Source of the DNA: Rostratula benghalensis
Taxonomy: Eukaryota > Chordata > Aves > Charadriiformes > Rostratulidae
Assembly (NCBI GenBank): GCA_013399305.1
Contig: VXAI01000049.1
Span: forward strand, 4,004,376-4,068,375
DNA length: 64,000 nt
Direction of reading: 5' to 3'
The notes beneath the pieces are model-generated. The model was not told where the DNA came from. It did no database searches and saw only the letters and a program-made list of their open reading frames with translations. A program made the position numbers and the translations under genes. Within the stretch, counting starts at the first letter, position 1, and every line of letters starts with the position of its first letter. Below are positions 63,110-64,000 of this stretch, in pieces.

Positions 63110-63130
63110 CTGGAGCTCTGTGATGTATCC
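63110..63130 (-). CDS. speculative 21-nt microexon
   Basis: On the minus strand the sequence CCCTTTTCTCTGCTGCCTCC followed by TTAG is a very good polypyrimidine acceptor. It is followed by 21 nt, GGATACATCACAGAGCTCCA and G, then a donor GTAACAC. Twenty-one is a multiple of three, and the open frame reads GYITELQ. The acceptor holds two TGC motifs close to the exon, as known for neural microexons regulated by SRRM4. With no gene identified on this strand, the call rests on splice signals alone and may well be chance. Confidence 0.15.
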
Positions 63131-64000
63131 CTAAGGAGGCAGCAGAGAAAAGGGATCTGGAAGGGAATGCACCCTGATAGGAGTGAAGGGAGATGAAAGC
63201 TCAAATAGAGAAAGAAGATTCTGTAAGCCCTTGAAGACAAGATCAGGAGTTTTTGTCATACAGGTGGGGAAAAAAAAAAACCCCAACACTAAATCAGCAG
63301 AGGCCTGAATAGGAGGGATGATGGGATGGGGCTAGGTCTTTTACAGTGGTCTATGACTAGACTAAGTGAGGGAAAGGGTAAAGCCATCAGGGAGCAGATT
63401 AGACTCATTGCAAGAGTCAACTTAGTTACAAAGGAAGATGAAAAATGAGCTACTAAATTCCCTACTTGCCACCCAGAAGCTGGATATTAAATTCTAGTAT
63501 CTGGTCATTCCTAGTAATTGTTAAACATATAATCAATAACTCCATAGTGGCTTTGAAATTCATAGGGAAGAAGATTGTAGGTTGGGAGTAGTATTTCTTT
63601 CTAGTGAAACCATTTCTGTTATTTAGTCCAGGTGAGTTGGGTGTGCACAAGTGACAGAATTTCCTAGACCACCTCTGCAGGGTTAAGCTGCATGCAGTGT
63701 GTCGGGTATGAAAAGCATGACAGAAATCAGAAATGCCTTTGTGTTCTAACCTGATGTCATTGTTTCTGGGCGCAAGGAAAACAAATGTCATTTTAAAACT
63801 ACTTTACTTGTTTGTACGTGGTAAAACCACAGTAAATGCAGATGGATTAATTAGGTAGAGGCTGTTACCTGACTTTATTTTCCTTTTTAATTTTATATAA
63901 TTGTACTGAACTGAGACATCTCTCTCAAAACTGCTCTAGTTTATATGGCTCAACTTACCATTTCTGTGTTCTCATTAAAGCACAGGAACAATCTCATTTT
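63131..64000. other. non-coding, no gene recognised
   Basis: Includes an A10 tract at about 63271-63280 and a strong donor-like AGTCCAG|GTGAGTTGG at 63630/63631 on the plus strand, without a convincing exon upstream. A 109-codon minus-strand frame (63462-63791) has no recognisable domain. The last 200 bases are AT-rich. Confidence 0.5.

Overview
The window looks like a stretch of bird nuclear genome. The evidence is its repeats. There are four CR1 LINE fragments with sequence features typical of avian CR1, and two LTRs of a family I recognise from birds, beginning TGTCATGG or TGTCTTGG and carrying the GGGATAGAGTT box. The DNA is AT-rich, full of intron-like T and A tracts, and has no bacterial gene organisation. 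I cannot name the species or the chromosome.

Almost all of the window is non-coding. I find no complete protein-coding gene, rRNA, tRNA or CRISPR. Long frames are rare, short and mostly uninterpretable, as expected for intron or intergenic sequence. The one segment I rate as a fair candidate exon is 2343-2532 (+). It has a strong polypyrimidine acceptor, 63 open codons and a CAG|GT donor. I do not recognise its protein, and no downstream exon in the matching phase was found. The rest could be a very long intron of that gene or a gene desert. A far more speculative 21-nt microexon lies at 63110-63130 on the minus strand.

Layout: 1-2342 holds a 3'-truncated LTR (792-1073). 2343-2532 is the candidate exon. 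2533-17870 is non-coding, with two short relics that look like one ancient repeat, a perfect hairpin, a CR1 reverse-transcriptase relic, a TGGCT array and a small CpG-richer patch. 17871-18268 is a solo LTR on the minus strand with recognisable ends and a decayed 5-bp target duplication. 18269-39848 is non-coding, with a CR1 3' tail and several simple-sequence tracts. 39849-40650 is a CR1 endonuclease-region fragment. 46116-46198 is a 16-unit GGAAT array. 49139-49396 is a minus-strand CR1 3' end. 49397-64000 is AT-rich, with a possible unclassified LTR-like segment near 54.6-55.2 kb and several blocks whose texture suggests conserved non-coding elements.

Nothing here supports a new multi-gene system. 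The items most worth checking are the orphan exon, the solo LTR and its target duplication, the GGAAT array, the microexon-like signal and the enhancer-like AT-rich blocks. All family assignments rest on remembered consensus features, not on a database search.
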